From assembly GCF_001007995.1 (NCBI RefSeq), contig NZ_CP011389.1, positions 124,001 to 188,000 of the forward strand: DNA of 64,000 nucleotides. The letters run 5' to 3'. The stretch comes from Deinococcus soli (ex Cha et al. 2016) (GTDB lineage: Bacteria; Deinococcota; Deinococci; Deinococcales; Deinococcaceae). The first letter of the stretch is position 1; each line of letters opens with the position of its first letter. The notes beneath the pieces are model-generated. The model was not told where the DNA came from. It did no database searches and saw only the letters and a program-made list of their open reading frames with translations. Position numbers and translations under genes: made by a program. Shown here in pieces: positions 40,314-50,591 of the stretch.

Positions 40314-40686
40314 CCGCCCCATCCCGCGAGGCCGCCTCCGCCTCGGCCCCCCGCGCGCGGTGCCCGTCGATCTCGCGCTGCAGGAAGAAGTTCAGCAGCG
40401 TCCGCAGCGCCGCGATGGCCGCCAGCTTCCCGATGTCGTCCCACGACGGCGCGATCGCCGTGCGCAGGATGTCCGCCGCGAGCGTGAACTCCAGCGCCAC
40501 CGCCAGCCAGCGGCCCAGTTCCAGCCGCAGCGACTCCTTCTGCGTGTCCGGTTGCGCCGAGGGCCGCACGAACGCCACCAGCGCCCGGATCAGCGCCAGC
40601 AGCGCCGCCAGCGCGATGATCAGGGCCGCCGCGACCTCCACCCCGGTCGCCACGACCTCCGTCCAGCCCTTCACCAGCTCCAGCAT
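40288..40686 (-). CDS. DUF1622 family membrane protein
   Basis: 132 residues with two or three helices (about 12-42, 58-75 and 85-105). [26 protein letters not shown] (about residues 54-79) followed by [16 protein letters not shown] is the DUF1622 signature. Function unknown. The ATG has CAGGCT 6 bp upstream, a weak -10 box. The last codons overlap the convergent TSUP gene. Confidence 0.85.
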   Translation of the reverse strand: MLELVKGWTEVVATGVEVAAALIIALAALLALIRALVAFVRPSAQPDTQKESLRLELGRWLAVALEFTLAADILRTAIAPSWDDIGKLAAIAALRTLLNFFLQREIDGHRARGAEAEAASRDGAVSPGTAGR

Positions 40687-40728
40687 TCACCCAGCCTGCC
40701 ACGCCCACCGCAGCCCCGGTGGGGGAGA

Positions 40729-41232
40729 TCAAGAATCGGTGGAGGGTTGCCCCAGCGACCGCACCGCCCGCGTGTACGCCGCCCGCTCGAACACGAACGG
40801 CCCGAACCCCTCATACGACCAGAACGGCGTCGGTGTGCGCTGCGGGTTCAGGGGATCGGCCTCTGGCTTTGCCCGGTAGGGCTGCTGGAAGTCGAGCCAG
40901 CGAACCGCCTGCCCATCCATCTCGATGCGGGCCAGCAGCGGCCAGCATCCGGGCTCGCCGCACTCACAGATCAGCAAGGTGACCCGGTCACCCTCGGCCT
41001 GGAGGCTCCTCCCCTGCGGCTCACCCAGCCACGCCGTCTGAATCTCAGGTGCGCACCAGGCGGGCAGGCCGGCGTAACTGCCCGCCAGGGACCGTTCTCC
41101 GGTCGCCTGCGCAGCCACGTCCTCCCAGCGGCGCACGAGTTCCACGAGGGGCGTGCCGTTCACGAGGACCAGCACCGTATCCTCCTCGCCGTCCCACGAT
41201 TCCCACCTGAGTTCCAGCGTGTCGAAGGTCAT
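40729..41232 (-). CDS. Hypothetical protein with CxCxxxxC motif
   Basis: 167 residues, not recognised as a named family. It has a beta-rich start, then [17 protein letters not shown] and [17 protein letters not shown] (about 107-123), whose three cysteines could bind a metal, and an aromatic C-terminal half ([20 protein letters not shown]). Similar short proteins are annotated as hypothetical in several phyla. It starts 4 bp after the HAD phosphatase stop, so is likely in the same operon. Confidence 0.65.
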   Translation of the reverse strand: MTFDTLELRWESWDGEEDTVLVLVNGTPLVELVRRWEDVAAQATGERSLAGSYAGLPAWCAPEIQTAWLGEPQGRSLQAEGDRVTLLICECGEPGCWPLLARIEMDGQAVRWLDFQQPYRAKPEADPLNPQRTPTPFWSYEGFGPFVFERAAYTRAVRSLGQPSTDS

Positions 41233-41236
41233 GCGG

Positions 41237-42031
41237 TCAGAGGGTCAGGGCCAGCTCGACCGCTTCGCGCAGGCCGCCCTCGTCCACGTGCGCGACACGG
41301 TAGCGGCTGGCGGCGACGGCGGGTGCGTCGGCGTTCCCCATGGCAACCGGGTGCCCCACGACGCGCAGGGCGGTCACATCGTTCTCGCCGTCGCCGACCA
41401 TCATCACGCGGTCCATGCTCAGGCCGTACTGCGCCGCGACGCGCTGCACCGCCGTACCCTTGCTGACCCCGGCGCGCGTGACGCTGATGAACATCGCGTC
41501 CGGCATGACCGGGCTGCCCGCCGGGTGCAGGTCCAGGCCGGGGTGCGGTTCGGCGACGACCGCGCCTTCTTCGGCGCGGGGCACGACCCACTGCGCGCGG
41601 ACGACCGTGCCGTCCAGGCTCTCCGGCGTCCGGGCCTCGTACGGAACGCCCAGCAGGGCCGCGTGCCGCTCGGCGAGGTCACCGGGTTTCGTGATGGCGA
41701 ACTCCAGGTCGGTGTAGACCTCCAGCAGCCGGTCGGTCTGCGCGGCGCGGTCGATCAGCAGCTTTAATCCATCCTCGGGAATGGCTTCGGACAGGCTGGC
41801 GCCGCTGCCCACGTTCACGATGCTCGCGCCGTTCTGGAAGACGTGCCAGCCGTCCGGGTCAAGCCGCTCGGCGTACGCACGGGCGTTGCCGATGGCGGGG
41901 CGGCCACTGCACAGCGCGATCCGCACGCCGCGCGCGCGGGCATCCGCCAGCGCGGCCCACACGTCGTCCCGCACGAGGTTCCCGGTGCCCACCAGGGTGC
42001 CGTCCACATCCACACAGATCAGTCCAAGCAT
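41237..42031 (-). CDS. HAD-superfamily phosphatase, Cof type
   Basis: 264 residues of the class IIB HAD group that dephosphorylates small metabolites such as sugar or nucleotide phosphates. [10 protein letters not shown] (about 8-17) carries the nucleophile and acid-base Asp, LCSGRPA near 40-46 the motif II Ser, [11 protein letters not shown] near 188-198 the motif III Lys, and [14 protein letters not shown] near 208-221 the metal-binding Asp pair. Substrate unknown. ATG 42031 is 6 bp after TATCAT (42038-42043). Confidence 0.9.
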   Translation of the reverse strand: MLGLICVDVDGTLVGTGNLVRDDVWAALADARARGVRIALCSGRPAIGNARAYAERLDPDGWHVFQNGASIVNVGSGASLSEAIPEDGLKLLIDRAAQTDRLLEVYTDLEFAITKPGDLAERHAALLGVPYEARTPESLDGTVVRAQWVVPRAEEGAVVAEPHPGLDLHPAGSPVMPDAMFISVTRAGVSKGTAVQRVAAQYGLSMDRVMMVGDGENDVTALRVVGHPVAMGNADAPAVAASRYRVAHVDEGGLREAVELALTL

Positions 42032-42085
42032 CCGGGAATGATAGACCCCGCCTGTCAGGGAGGTGCCGGGTCGTGCAGGTTTCCT

Positions 42086-42988
42086 TCAGCGGGTGGCGGT
42101 CGTGGGGGGCGACCAGACGCCCTCGCGTTCCACGGTGGCGCAGCCGCCCACATGCACCTTCGTGACGCGTTGCCCGTCGAGTTCCAGTTCGACCTCGACC
42201 TCGCCCGGCGTGCCCAGCGCGTGCCCCTGGTACACGAGGCCGCACGCGCGGTCACCGCGCACCGGCAGGCGGCCCTGGCTGGCCAGCAGCGCCATCAGGG
42301 CGCCGCCCGCGCTGCCGGTCACGGGGTCCTCGGGGATGCCCAGGGCAGGCGCGAAGTCCCGCGCGGCAAAGCGGTTCACGCCCATCGGCGCGTACGCGTA
42401 GATGCTGCCCACGCCCAGCGCGTCGCTCAGCGCGTGGACGCGCGTCAGGTCCGGTTCCAGTCCGTCCAGGATCACGGCGTCCAGCAGCGGCACGAACACG
42501 CTCCAGAGGCCCGTACTGGCGGCGGCCAGTGGCAGGCCGCGGTGGATCATGCGGTGGTCGATGCCCAGCGCCTCGGCCAGATCGGCGCGCAGCGTGGCGG
42601 GCACGGCGCGGTAGGCGGGGGAGGGCTGCCGCATCCACACGCGGCGCGGCACGCCCGCCTCGCTGTGCAGGCGCAGCGGCACGCGGCCCACCAGCGTGTC
42701 GAGGTGGAGGTCCTGCCCGTCGGGCCACTGCCCGGCCTGCGCCAGCGTGAACCCCAGGGCGATGGTGGCGTGCCCGCAGAAGTCCACCTCCTGGGTGGGC
42801 GTGAAGTACCGGACGCGCGCGATGGTGCCCTCGCGGCGGGTAATGAACACGGTCTCGGGGGCGCCCAGCAGCTCGGCGAGCGCCTGCATGTCCTGCCGGG
42901 AGAGGTGCGCGGCGTCCAGCACCACGCCCGCCCGGTTGCCGTGCCCAGGCGTCTCGGTGAAGGCACTGACCTCGCTGTAGGCGATCAT
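42086..42988 (-). CDS. PhzF-family isomerase/epimerase-like protein
   Basis: 300 residues. PhzF proteins have two alpha/beta repeats related to diaminopimelate epimerase; outside phenazine producers their function is mostly unknown. Seen: [19 protein letters not shown] (about 6-24), PETVFITR (about 44-51, with the catalytic Glu), [15 protein letters not shown] (about 68-82) and [16 protein letters not shown] (about 224-239). No phenazine genes are nearby. ATG 42988 is 6 bp after TAAAAT (42995-43000). The three-part TTCAC element at 43033-43068 lies about 45-80 bp upstream of this start and may control it. Confidence 0.88.
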   Translation of the reverse strand: MIAYSEVSAFTETPGHGNRAGVVLDAAHLSRQDMQALAELLGAPETVFITRREGTIARVRYFTPTQEVDFCGHATIALGFTLAQAGQWPDGQDLHLDTLVGRVPLRLHSEAGVPRRVWMRQPSPAYRAVPATLRADLAEALGIDHRMIHRGLPLAAASTGLWSVFVPLLDAVILDGLEPDLTRVHALSDALGVGSIYAYAPMGVNRFAARDFAPALGIPEDPVTGSAGGALMALLASQGRLPVRGDRACGLVYQGHALGTPGEVEVELELDGQRVTKVHVGGCATVEREGVWSPPTTATR

Positions 42989-42994
42989 TTCGGC

Positions 42995-43000
42995 ATTTTA
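42995..43000 (-). promoter_or_regulatory. -10 box of a leaderless promoter (PhzF)
   Basis: TAAAAT, 6 bp before the ATG; one of the closest matches in the window to the canonical TATAAT. Confidence 0.6.
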
Positions 43001-43032
43001 CCGCACAGAAGATAAAACAAAGGGACAAAAAT

Positions 43033-43068
43033 TTCACGCGTTGATTTAATCGTGAAACTATTCACTTA
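43033..43068 (+). promoter_or_regulatory. Three-part TTCAC/GTGAA element, copy 1
   Basis: TTCACG (43033-43038), 12 bases, CGTGAA (43051-43056), ACTA, TTCACTTA (43061-43068). The last two parts form the palindrome GTGA-N6-TCAC, as in CRP/FNR-type sites. Sits in an AT-rich island upstream of the PhzF gene. Confidence 0.65.
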
Positions 43069-43093
43069 CTATATCTGCTCATTATGAGATTGA

Positions 43094-44461
43094 TCAGCCG
43101 AGGCCAGAACGGAGATCGCCGCGCGCCACCTTCCCCAGCGGCGTCCTCGGGAGCGGACCCAGCACCCACCGCACGGGCCTCAGGCGACGCGGCCACTGCG
43201 ACTGCGCGAAGGCGCGCAGCGCCGCCTCGTCCACGCCACCCTCCACGAACGCCACCGGCCGCTGCCCATACTCCGCGCATGGCACGGGCAGGACCGCGCA
43301 CGCGACGATCCCCGGCACAGCCAGCAGTGCCGCCTCCAGCTGAGCGGGCCACACGTTCTCCCCGCCGATCACCATCAGGTCGTCCGCGCGCCCCCGCAGA
43401 GTCAATCGCCCCGAGGCGTCCAGCACGCCCAGGTCACCAGTCCGGTGCCAGCCCCGGCGCAGCAGCCCGCGCGCCAGGACCCGCCCGTCTGGCGCGACCC
43501 GCACGGACACGCCGGGCAGGGGCCGACCCACCGATCCCGGCGCGGCGCGCAGGTCAGCCGGGGTGGCCAGGGTCAGCACGCCCAGTTCCGTGCTGCCGAA
43601 CGCGTCGAACAGCACGTCCCCCAGCCGCGCGCGGGTCGCGGCCGCCAGCTCCGGCGACAGCGGCGCGGATCCGCTCAGCACCACCCGCAGCCGGGGCGCA
43701 TTCCCCGGCGCGGCCAGCAGACGGTGAAGGACCGTGGGGACGACCGCCAGCACCTCCGCGCCCTCGGCCTCCAACGTGGTCCAGATCGCTTCCGGTGATG
43801 CCCCGGCCCGCAGGTGCAGCGGCGCCCCCACCCCCAGTGCCAGGGCCAGAGTCGCCAGTCCGTGCCCATGCCACAGCGGCAGGGGCAGGACGACCCCCGC
43901 GTCCCGGTGTGGCCGCAGCGCGTCCAGCAGCGCCCCCGCGACCCGCAGCGCCGCCACGGGCCGCACGGCCGACCGGACCAGCCGGGCTGCCCCGGAACTC
44001 CCAGAGGTCATAAGCACCGGGCGTCCCGCACGCGGCGGCACCCAACCTCCCCGACCGGCCACCGGTGGGGAAGAGGATGGTGGGGGAGACGCCAGCCCCA
44101 TGTCCACCCGACCCGGCGCGAGCGGCACGACCCGCCAGCCCAGCCGCAGTCCGGCCAGGAGATCCACCACGAGCCCCACCTGCCCGCCTCCACCCTCCAG
44201 GCCGACGAGGGTGCTCGGCGGGTGCGCGCCCCGCCACACCCGCACCTGCTCCTGCACCCGCCCCTGTAACTCGGCGTAGGTCAGGCGTTCCGTCCCGTCC
44301 GACAGGGCCAGCCGCTCCGGGGCGCGCCACGCCTGCCACGCCACCACGCCCGCCAGGGTCGGGCCCTCGCGTCCCAGGCAACACAGAAGGGACAGGGCGG
44401 CGCGCACGGGTCGCTCGCCGAGCGCGCCCGTCGCCCGAACCGCCGCCCAGGCCTGCCTCAC
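43094..44461 (-). CDS. AMP-forming acyl-CoA synthetase family protein, short
   Basis: 455 residues of the ANL superfamily, somewhat shorter than most acyl-CoA ligases (about 500-560). ATP-binding [15 protein letters not shown] (about 146-160) replaces the usual TSGTTGxPK; FGSTELG (about 290-296), HRTGDLG (about 357-363) and the C-terminal catalytic Lys in [11 protein letters not shown] are kept. It probably activates a carboxylic acid as CoA thioester; the acid is unknown. The GTG start overlaps the SDR stop by 4 bp, so it is coupled to that gene. The longer frame to 44749 is a shadow. Confidence 0.8.
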   Translation of the reverse strand: MRQAWAAVRATGALGERPVRAALSLLCCLGREGPTLAGVVAWQAWRAPERLALSDGTERLTYAELQGRVQEQVRVWRGAHPPSTLVGLEGGGGQVGLVVDLLAGLRLGWRVVPLAPGRVDMGLASPPPSSSPPVAGRGGWVPPRAGRPVLMTSGSSGAARLVRSAVRPVAALRVAGALLDALRPHRDAGVVLPLPLWHGHGLATLALALGVGAPLHLRAGASPEAIWTTLEAEGAEVLAVVPTVLHRLLAAPGNAPRLRVVLSGSAPLSPELAAATRARLGDVLFDAFGSTELGVLTLATPADLRAAPGSVGRPLPGVSVRVAPDGRVLARGLLRRGWHRTGDLGVLDASGRLTLRGRADDLMVIGGENVWPAQLEAALLAVPGIVACAVLPVPCAEYGQRPVAFVEGGVDEAALRAFAQSQWPRRLRPVRWVLGPLPRTPLGKVARGDLRSGLG

Positions 44462-45309
44462 CGACGCCGCTCCAGGCAGGCCTCGAACCGCTCGGCCCAC
44501 GCCAGGCCCCGTGCCAGGACGCCCGGACACACGATGCCCGCGACCTCCACGCCCGGCAGCCACCACGGCGCGACCCGCACCACCGACCGCACGAACGGCA
44601 GCGTGACCACCTCGGCCGCCTCGGGGGCACTCAGGGCAGGCAGGAACCGGTACGCGCGGGTCGGGGCGATCATCGGCGTGCGCACCAGCGGCAGGTACAC
44701 CGACGCGCCCCGCACCCCCGGCCACTCCGCGACCGCCGCCTGCACCCACAGGTCGAACGCCGCCTTGCTGCCCTGGTACGCCCCCCAGCGCGGCGCACCC
44801 ACGTGCCGCGCGGATACGCTCGACACGTTCACCACCACGCTCCCCGCCACCAGCGCCGGGCGCAGCGCCAGCAGCAGGCGGGCCGGACCCGTCACGTTCA
44901 CCGCCAGCAGCCGCTCCAGATCCGCCCTCGGCGCGCCGTCCAGCGCCCGCCGCCGCACCGACCGCCCCGCGTTGCTCACCACGCCCGCCAGGACCGGTGC
45001 CGCCTTCAGCACCTCGCGGGCCGCTCCATCCACCGACGCCGGGTCGCTCAGGTCCGCCGGGATCACCACCGCCCGGCCCCCCGCCGCCCCGACCCGAGCA
45101 GCCACCTCGCGCAGTCGCTCCTCGCGCCGCGCCAGCAGCAACACCGTCGCCCCCGCCGCACCCAGCCGCAGCGCCGTCGCCTCGCCCACCCCGGACGACG
45201 CGCCCGTGACCAGCACCGCCCGCCCCGCCACCGCCGCCCTCAGGGCACTCAGGTCACGGCAGGCAGGCGGGGACAGCAGGGCGCGGCGCACGGGCGCATC
45301 GTCCCACAC
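44458..45309 (-). CDS. Short-chain dehydrogenase/reductase
   Basis: 283 residues of the classical SDR type. NAD(P)-binding [16 protein letters not shown] (about 32-47), ARREERLR (about 59-66, the Arg suggests NADP), SNAGRSV (about 111-117), and the catalytic Ser in NVSSVSAR with YQGSK (about 177-181). A C-terminal membrane-proximal region ([15 protein letters not shown]) is typical of fatty-acyl or steroid-type SDRs. Coupled to the acyl-CoA ligase, it may reduce the ligase product or a related acyl compound; this is inference. Confidence 0.87.
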   Translation of the reverse strand: MWDDAPVRRALLSPPACRDLSALRAAVAGRAVLVTGASSGVGEATALRLGAAGATVLLLARREERLREVAARVGAAGGRAVVIPADLSDPASVDGAAREVLKAAPVLAGVVSNAGRSVRRRALDGAPRADLERLLAVNVTGPARLLLALRPALVAGSVVVNVSSVSARHVGAPRWGAYQGSKAAFDLWVQAAVAEWPGVRGASVYLPLVRTPMIAPTRAYRFLPALSAPEAAEVVTLPFVRSVVRVAPWWLPGVEVAGIVCPGVLARGLAWAERFEACLERRR

Positions 45310-45367
45310 GCCGCCCCGACGTGGCGCGCAAAGTGACCGTTCCGGTCAGGTCAACCGGTCCCGGCGG

Positions 45368-46237
<870 letters not shown>

Positions 46238-46293
46238 GCCCTGAACGCTACCGTACCGCGTCCCAGCCCACGGCCGCCGGACTTAGACGTGCG

Positions 46294-46299
46294 TACAGT
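46294..46299 (+). promoter_or_regulatory. -10 box of a leaderless promoter (amidase)
   Basis: TACAGT, 7 bp before GTG 46307; the GGAGG between could also aid initiation. Confidence 0.55.
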
Positions 46300-46306
46300 G
46301 GAGGGC

Positions 46307-47719
46307 GTGACCCTGCAACCTGACCCGATCCTCGACCTGGACGCCGCCGCCCTGGCCGCCGCCACCCGCCGGGGCGACCTGACGTGCAGCGAGGTGACCC
46401 GCACGTACCTCAGTCGCCTGCGTGACCTGAATGGCAGCCTGCACGCCGTGATCACCGTGAACCCGGCCGCGCAGGCCGACGCGGACCGCCTGGACGCCGT
46501 CAGCGCCGACCGGCGCGGCCCGCTGCACGGCGTGCCCATGCTCATCAAGGACAACATCGACGTGGCGGGCCTGCCCACCACCGCCGGAAGCGCCCTGCTC
46601 GCCGGGCACGTCCCCGACACCGACGCGCCCCTGGTGACCCGGCTGCGCAACGCCGGGGCCGTCATCCTGGGCAAGGCGAACATGACCGAATGGGCGAACT
46701 TCATGACGCTCGCCATGCCGAACGGGTACTCCAGCGCGGGCGGGCAGACCGTGAACCCCTGGGGGGACGGCCTGGACACCGGCGGCAGCAGCAGCGGCAG
46801 CGGCGTGGCGGTCGCCGCGCGCCTGTGTGCCGCCTCGATCGGCACCGAGACGAGCGGCAGCATCGTCAGCCCCGCCCACCAGAACGGCGTGATCGGCGTG
46901 AAACCCACCCTGGGCCTCGTCCCCCGCACCGGCATCGTGCCCATCAGCCACAGCCAGGACACCGCCGGACCCATCACCCGCAGCGTCCGTGACGCCGCGA
47001 TGATCCTGGCCGTCATCGCCGGGCCGGACGACCGGGACGAAGCCACCCGCCGCCTCCCCGTGCCCGACCTGACCGTGTGGCCCGACGTGCTGCGCGGCGC
47101 GCACCTGGGCGTCATCCGCGACGAGAGCGCCGTCACGCCCGCCGAGGCCGCCGCCCTCGACCACCTGACGGCCACGCTGCTCGACGCGGGCGCGACCCTG
47201 CACGACGTCGCCTTCCCCAGCCGCGCCGACCTGAACGCCCACGGCTGGAGCCTCGAGGTGCTGGAGCACGAATTCAAGGGTGACCTGAACGCCTACCTGC
47301 GCACGGTCACGACCGGCCCGCGCAGCCTCCAGGCGGTCATCGACGCGAACGACGCCGACCCGGAACGCCTGCTGCGTTTCGGGCAGACGCTACTGCACGC
47401 CTCGCAGAGCACCCGCGGCGACGCGACCGAACCCGCCTACCTCCAGGCCCGCGAACGCGACCTGCGACTGACCCGCACGCGCGGCTTCGACCCGCTATTC
47501 GCGCAGGGCCTCGACCTGATCATCTTCCCCGGCATCCACGGCTACGGCCTGGCCGCGAAGGCCGGGTACCCCAGCCTCGCCCTGCCGGTCACGCCCGCCG
47601 GCGCGGCCACCCCGAACGGCGCGCTGCTCGTCGCGCCCGCCGGGAGTGAGGGCCGCCTGCTGTCCCTGGCCGCCGAACTGAACCGCCTGCTGGGCGGCGT
47701 GCGCTTCCCGGAGCTGTAA
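46307..47719 (+). CDS. Amidase signature-family protein
   Basis: 470 residues. The Ser-cisSer-Lys triad is visible: Lys in [12 protein letters not shown] (about 77-88), Ser in [11 protein letters not shown] (about 180-190), and [13 protein letters not shown] (about 160-172) with the oxyanion and cis-Ser region. Not GatA: the flanking segments and the length fit the GatA-like amidases that cut small amides or peptides amides. A very long frame reaches back to 44534 but only shadows the SDR and pheA; GTG 46307 after TACAGT is the real start. Substrate unknown. Confidence 0.88.
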   Translation: MTLQPDPILDLDAAALAAATRRGDLTCSEVTRTYLSRLRDLNGSLHAVITVNPAAQADADRLDAVSADRRGPLHGVPMLIKDNIDVAGLPTTAGSALLAGHVPDTDAPLVTRLRNAGAVILGKANMTEWANFMTLAMPNGYSSAGGQTVNPWGDGLDTGGSSSGSGVAVAARLCAASIGTETSGSIVSPAHQNGVIGVKPTLGLVPRTGIVPISHSQDTAGPITRSVRDAAMILAVIAGPDDRDEATRRLPVPDLTVWPDVLRGAHLGVIRDESAVTPAEAAALDHLTATLLDAGATLHDVAFPSRADLNAHGWSLEVLEHEFKGDLNAYLRTVTTGPRSLQAVIDANDADPERLLRFGQTLLHASQSTRGDATEPAYLQARERDLRLTRTRGFDPLFAQGLDLIIFPGIHGYGLAAKAGYPSLALPVTPAGAATPNGALLVAPAGSEGRLLSLAAELNRLLGGVRFPEL

Positions 47720-47722
47720 GCG

Positions 47723-47767
47723 AGCAGGGAGGGGCGACCCTGGTCAATCTGGCCGCCCCTCCCTGCT
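47723..47767. terminator. Bidirectional terminator between the amidase and minC
   Basis: Perfect 14-bp stem AGCAGGGAGGGGCG / CGCCCCTCCCTGCT with a 17-base loop, filling the gap between convergent genes. There is no T run on either side, but the stem is very stable. Confidence 0.65.
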
Positions 47768-47771
47768 GCCG

Positions 47772-48392
47772 TTACTTCTGCACGTCGATGTGAATCACGC
47801 CGTCCTGCAGCCGCGCGATCTCCGCCAGCGGCTGGTCCTCACGGTGGCGCATGTTGCTCAGGCTGCTGCCCTCGGGCGCGCGCGCCACGGCGTCCCCGAT
47901 GCGGATCTGCGTGCTGGCGATGGGCCGCGCCCACACGATCGCGTCCGCGTGCCCGCCCAGCCCCGCGTGCGCCACGCCCCGCAGCGCGCCCACCACGATC
48001 ACGTCCCCGCCCGCCAGGATCTCCGCGCCGGGGTTCACGTCGCCCAGCACGATCACGCTGCCCGGGAATTCCCGGTGGTACCCGGCGCGCAGCGTGTGCG
48101 TGAGGATCTCCGTGCGGGCGGGCAGCGGCGCCGGTCGGGGCGCGCTGTCAGCGGGGGAAGGCGTGGGGACGCTCACGCGCGGCGCCCGCACCCGCCCCGG
48201 CGTGCCCCCCGCGGCGCGGATGGCGTGCAGGGCCGCCTCAACCGCCTCGGGGTCGGCGTCGCCCTGCAACTCGAGGGTCACGGCGCTCGCCAGCAGCTCC
48301 GTGCGGACACTCAGGGCGTCCTGCACGCTGCTGCCAGTATCGCCGGGTTCGATCAGGAGGTTCAGGCCGCCCAGGGTGCCGCGCAACTTCAT
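47772..48392 (-). CDS. minC: Septum site-determining protein MinC
   Basis: Inhibits FtsZ assembly away from mid-cell together with MinD. 206 residues from ATG 48392. The N-terminal domain (about 1-85) is short; the C-terminal beta-helix shows GSVIVLGDVNPGAEILAGGD (about 116-135) and VGALRGVAHAG (about 138-148), both diagnostic. No minD or minE is adjacent. The start follows TAGAGT (48400-48405) by 7 bp, so the longer frame to 48482 is rejected. Confidence 0.9.
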   Translation of the reverse strand: MKLRGTLGGLNLLIEPGDTGSSVQDALSVRTELLASAVTLELQGDADPEAVEAALHAIRAAGGTPGRVRAPRVSVPTPSPADSAPRPAPLPARTEILTHTLRAGYHREFPGSVIVLGDVNPGAEILAGGDVIVVGALRGVAHAGLGGHADAIVWARPIASTQIRIGDAVARAPEGSSLSNMRHREDQPLAEIARLQDGVIHIDVQK

Positions 48393-48496
48393 GAGCTGCA
48401 CTCTAGCGTGACACTCATGGACGCACGCAGGTGTCGCCCACCCCGGGCGGGGATGGTGTAAGATGCGACTCATGCTTTGCAAGGAGACTTCCTTTG

Positions 48497-48898
48497 GTGC
48501 AGCTTGATTCCGGCGCGGTCGTGGAGGGCCGCGTGACGCGCGTGACCGACTTCGGCGCGTTCATCCAGTTCGAGAACGGCGAGACGGGCCTCGTGCACAT
48601 CTCGCAGATCGCGCACTCCTTCGTGCGGAACATTCATGACCACGTCCGCGAGGGCGAGAACGTGGAAGTGAAGGTTCTGGGCCGGGACGAACGCGGTCGC
48701 CTCGACCTCTCCATCAAGGAGCTCCTCGAGGAACCCGAGGAAGTGCCCCGTCCCCGCGCGATCGGCCGTCAGAGCCCGCAGTTCGAGGCAAAACTCCGCT
48801 CGTTCATGCGCGACGCCAAGGAACGCACCCACGGTGGTGGGGGCGGCGGTGGCGGCGGCGCGGCGAAAAAGCCCGCCGGCGGCAAGCGCAAGCGCTGA
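48497..48898 (+). CDS. S1-domain RNA-binding protein
   Basis: 133 residues from GTG 48497 (TTG 48494 is also possible and has better spacing from the AAGGAG at 48481-48486). One S1 domain: GAVVEGRVTRVTDFGAFIQF (about 6-25), GLVHISQIAHSFV (about 33-45) and VLGRDERGRLDLSIKEL (about 63-79). The tail has a run of nine Gly and a Lys/Arg-rich end. It resembles the YugI/GSP13-like general-stress S1 proteins that associate with ribosomes. It has a normal leader, with TAAGAT near 48459, and a strong terminator after it. Confidence 0.88.
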   Translation: MQLDSGAVVEGRVTRVTDFGAFIQFENGETGLVHISQIAHSFVRNIHDHVREGENVEVKVLGRDERGRLDLSIKELLEEPEEVPRPRAIGRQSPQFEAKLRSFMRDAKERTHGGGGGGGGGAAKKPAGGKRKR

Positions 48899-48916
48899 CC
48901 TGCATCCAGACCAGAC

Positions 48917-48946
48917 GGCACCCGGATTCCAAGTCCGGGTGCCTTT
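48917..48946 (+). terminator. Intrinsic terminator after the S1-domain gene
   Basis: Perfect 10-bp stem (48917-48926 with 48934-48943), 7-base loop, then TTT. Confidence 0.85.
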
Positions 48947-49013
48947 CTGCTGCCCGCAACGGGGGTGCAGCGAACACACCTGGACTGATCAGACCGGGCG
49001 TCTCCACCGGGCC

Positions 49014-49153
49014 TCATACGGATTCCGTCTGTTTCGTTGACAGGCCGGAACATCACCGGGTGGTCAACTCCACGCCCGGAAGCCGCTTCTCTCCTGCTCG
49101 CATCCGCTCGGATTGAACGGTTATCCCACACCGTTCAATCCGAGTCCGTTTCA
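49014..49153. repeat. Structured intergenic repeat, copy 4
   Basis: Ends are TCATACGGATTCCG and CGAGTCCGTTTCA. Hairpin 1 is GTTGACAGGCCGG / CCGGGTGGTCAAC. Hairpin 2 is GGATTGAACGGT / ACCGTTCAATCC. Closely similar to copy 2, with paired changes that keep the stems. The right end supplies the TGA of the leftward LmbE-like gene. Confidence 0.78.
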
Positions 49154-49969
49154 GTTCAGCCCGTCGAAGCCCAGCCCGTCGAACAGGCCGCTCAGCGGGT
49201 AGTTTGTCAGGGCGGTGCGGGTGCCGCCGATGCTGAAGCCCTCGGTGCCCAGCATGCGGCGTTCCATCGCGTCGCGTTCCTCGGGCGTCATGCGGCCCAG
49301 GAGGCTCTGCTCGCCGGTCTGCGTGCCGTGCGCCATCAGCGCGGCTTTCTTGTTCGCGGCGTACGCGCTGACGTCCAGCTGCACGGCCAGCGTGTTCGCC
49401 GCCACGCCGTACACGAGGGGATCGAGGTCCTGTCCCATGCGGGCCAGTCCCTGCGCGGCGTCGGTGGACAGCGCGGTGTAGTACAGCCGCTGCGGCCCGC
49501 CGTACGGGAGGTGACCGGTGCTGAAGAACGCCGCGACGGTCGCGCGGTGCATCTGGAGGTGATCGACGTGCCCGTACCCGCCGTGCGGGTCGAAGGTGAC
49601 GATCACCTGCGGCTGCACGTCCTCGATCAGCGCGCGCAACTTCACCTCGACGTCCAGCGGGTTGACGTTCATCAGGGCCTTCGGGTCGTCGTGGCGGGTG
49701 CGCTCGTAGCGGCCCGAGTCGTGGTAATCCAGGAACACGGGGGGACCGATCTCCAGCGCCTCGCACGCATCGCGGAGTTCCTGCTCACGCTGCGCGCCCA
49801 GGTCGTCCACGGTCATGCCGGGCACCGTGATCTTCCCGGCCTCGCCGCGCGTGGCGCAGGCCAGCACGACGCGCACGCCCTGCCGGGCGTAATGGGTGAG
49901 GGTGCCGCCCACGCTGAACGCTTCATCGTCAGGGTGGGCAAAGACGGCCAGGAGGGTCGGGGTGCTCAT
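49151..49969 (-). CDS. LmbE/PIG-L family N-deacetylase
   Basis: 272-residue zinc deacetylase. AHPDDEAFSVGGTL (about 11-24) holds the zinc His, Asp and catalytic Asp; GYGHVDHLQMHRA (about 131-143) holds the third zinc His. The family includes BshB (bacillithiol) and MshB (mycothiol) enzymes as well as antibiotic-pathway deacetylases. Deinococcus makes bacillithiol, so a BshB-like role is possible, but no bsh genes are adjacent. ATG 49969 is 8 bp after TAGAGT (49978-49983). Confidence 0.9.
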   Translation of the reverse strand: MSTPTLLAVFAHPDDEAFSVGGTLTHYARQGVRVVLACATRGEAGKITVPGMTVDDLGAQREQELRDACEALEIGPPVFLDYHDSGRYERTRHDDPKALMNVNPLDVEVKLRALIEDVQPQVIVTFDPHGGYGHVDHLQMHRATVAAFFSTGHLPYGGPQRLYYTALSTDAAQGLARMGQDLDPLVYGVAANTLAVQLDVSAYAANKKAALMAHGTQTGEQSLLGRMTPEERDAMERRMLGTEGFSIGGTRTALTNYPLSGLFDGLGFDGLN

Positions 49970-50058
49970 GGTGGCCCACTCTACGCCCCGCGCGCCCGCG
50001 CACCGTGGCGGCCGTCGCGAAGCGGCAACCTCTGACCTCCGGGACGCGTACCCGGTGC

Positions 50059-50280
50059 ATGACCTTCTGGCGCGCGGCCCTGTACCTCCTGATCGGTCAG
50101 CCCCTGCCCGGCGCAGAACCGGCGGCGCAGGAGCGGGTGGCGCGCCGCCGGGAGCGACTGGCCCGGGTGCGTCCGGCCACGCTGTGGTCGCTGCTCGTCA
50201 CGGCGCTGCGCGAGATCACGCTGGCGCTGTTGGGTCAGCCCTCGCCCTCCGCGGCCCGCAGGCGCAGGCCGCGCCGGTAG
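50059..50280 (+). CDS. Possible small basic protein
   Basis: 73 residues from ATG 50059: hydrophobic N-terminus (TFWRAALYLLIGQPLPG), an Arg-rich middle and a second hydrophobic stretch (WSLLVTALREITLALLG), ending in an Arg tail. No recognised family and no clear -10 box or ribosome binding site. Its last 46 bp overlap the convergent small gene. It may be a real two-helix membrane peptide or a chance frame. Confidence 0.35.
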   Translation: MTFWRAALYLLIGQPLPGAEPAAQERVARRRERLARVRPATLWSLLVTALREITLALLGQPSPSAARRRRPRR

Positions 50281-50456
50281 AAGTCCCAGCAGGCGTCCGG
50301 CCAAGTGTTCAGGATCAAGCGGCGGTTGGCGGCGTCGGCGGCGTGCAGCGCGTCGCCCAGCGCGCGGTAGAAGCGGCTGCCCTGCTCCTGCATGGCGCGC
50401 GCCGTCCAGTACACCTCGCTGGCGTGGAGTTCCTGCGTCTGCTCGGGCGTGATCAT
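50235..50456 (-). CDS. Small conserved hypothetical protein (helical)
   Basis: 73 residues and mainly helical: ITPEQTQELHASEVYWTARA and AADAANRRLILNTWPDACWDFYRR. Function not recognised. The ATG is 8 bp after TACCAT (50465-50470), the same leaderless layout as neighbouring genes, which supports it being real. Confidence 0.6.
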   Translation of the reverse strand: MITPEQTQELHASEVYWTARAMQEQGSRFYRALGDALHAADAANRRLILNTWPDACWDFYRRGLRLRAAEGEG

Positions 50457-50479
50457 CGGCCCCCATGGTACGGGGTGCC

Positions 50480-50553
50480 TGACGCGGCTTCCGTTTGTTT
50501 CGTTGACAACCCGGTACACTACCGGGTGGCCAACTCCACCGGAGGCCGTATGA
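50480..50553. repeat. Structured intergenic repeat, copy 5 (short)
   Basis: Ends TGACGCGGCTTCCG and CCGGAGGCCGTATGA; hairpin 1 GTTGACAACCCGG / CCGGGTGGCCAAC. It lacks the second hairpin. It lies between divergent promoters, 24 bp upstream of the parA -10 box. Confidence 0.68.
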
Positions 50554-50576
50554 CGCGTGGCCGCCGCTGCGTCTGC

Positions 50577-50582
50577 TACGCT
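50577..50582 (+). promoter_or_regulatory. -10 box of a leaderless promoter (parA operon)
   Basis: TACGCT, 9 bp before ATG 50592; it decides the start against the longer frame from 49896. Confidence 0.5.
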
Positions 50583-50591
50583 TCCGGGCAT

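Noticed and set aside
50059..50280. Treating the small rightward frame as a firm gene
   Set aside because: No promoter or ribosome binding site is clear and it overlaps a better-supported convergent gene, so it is listed only at low confidence.
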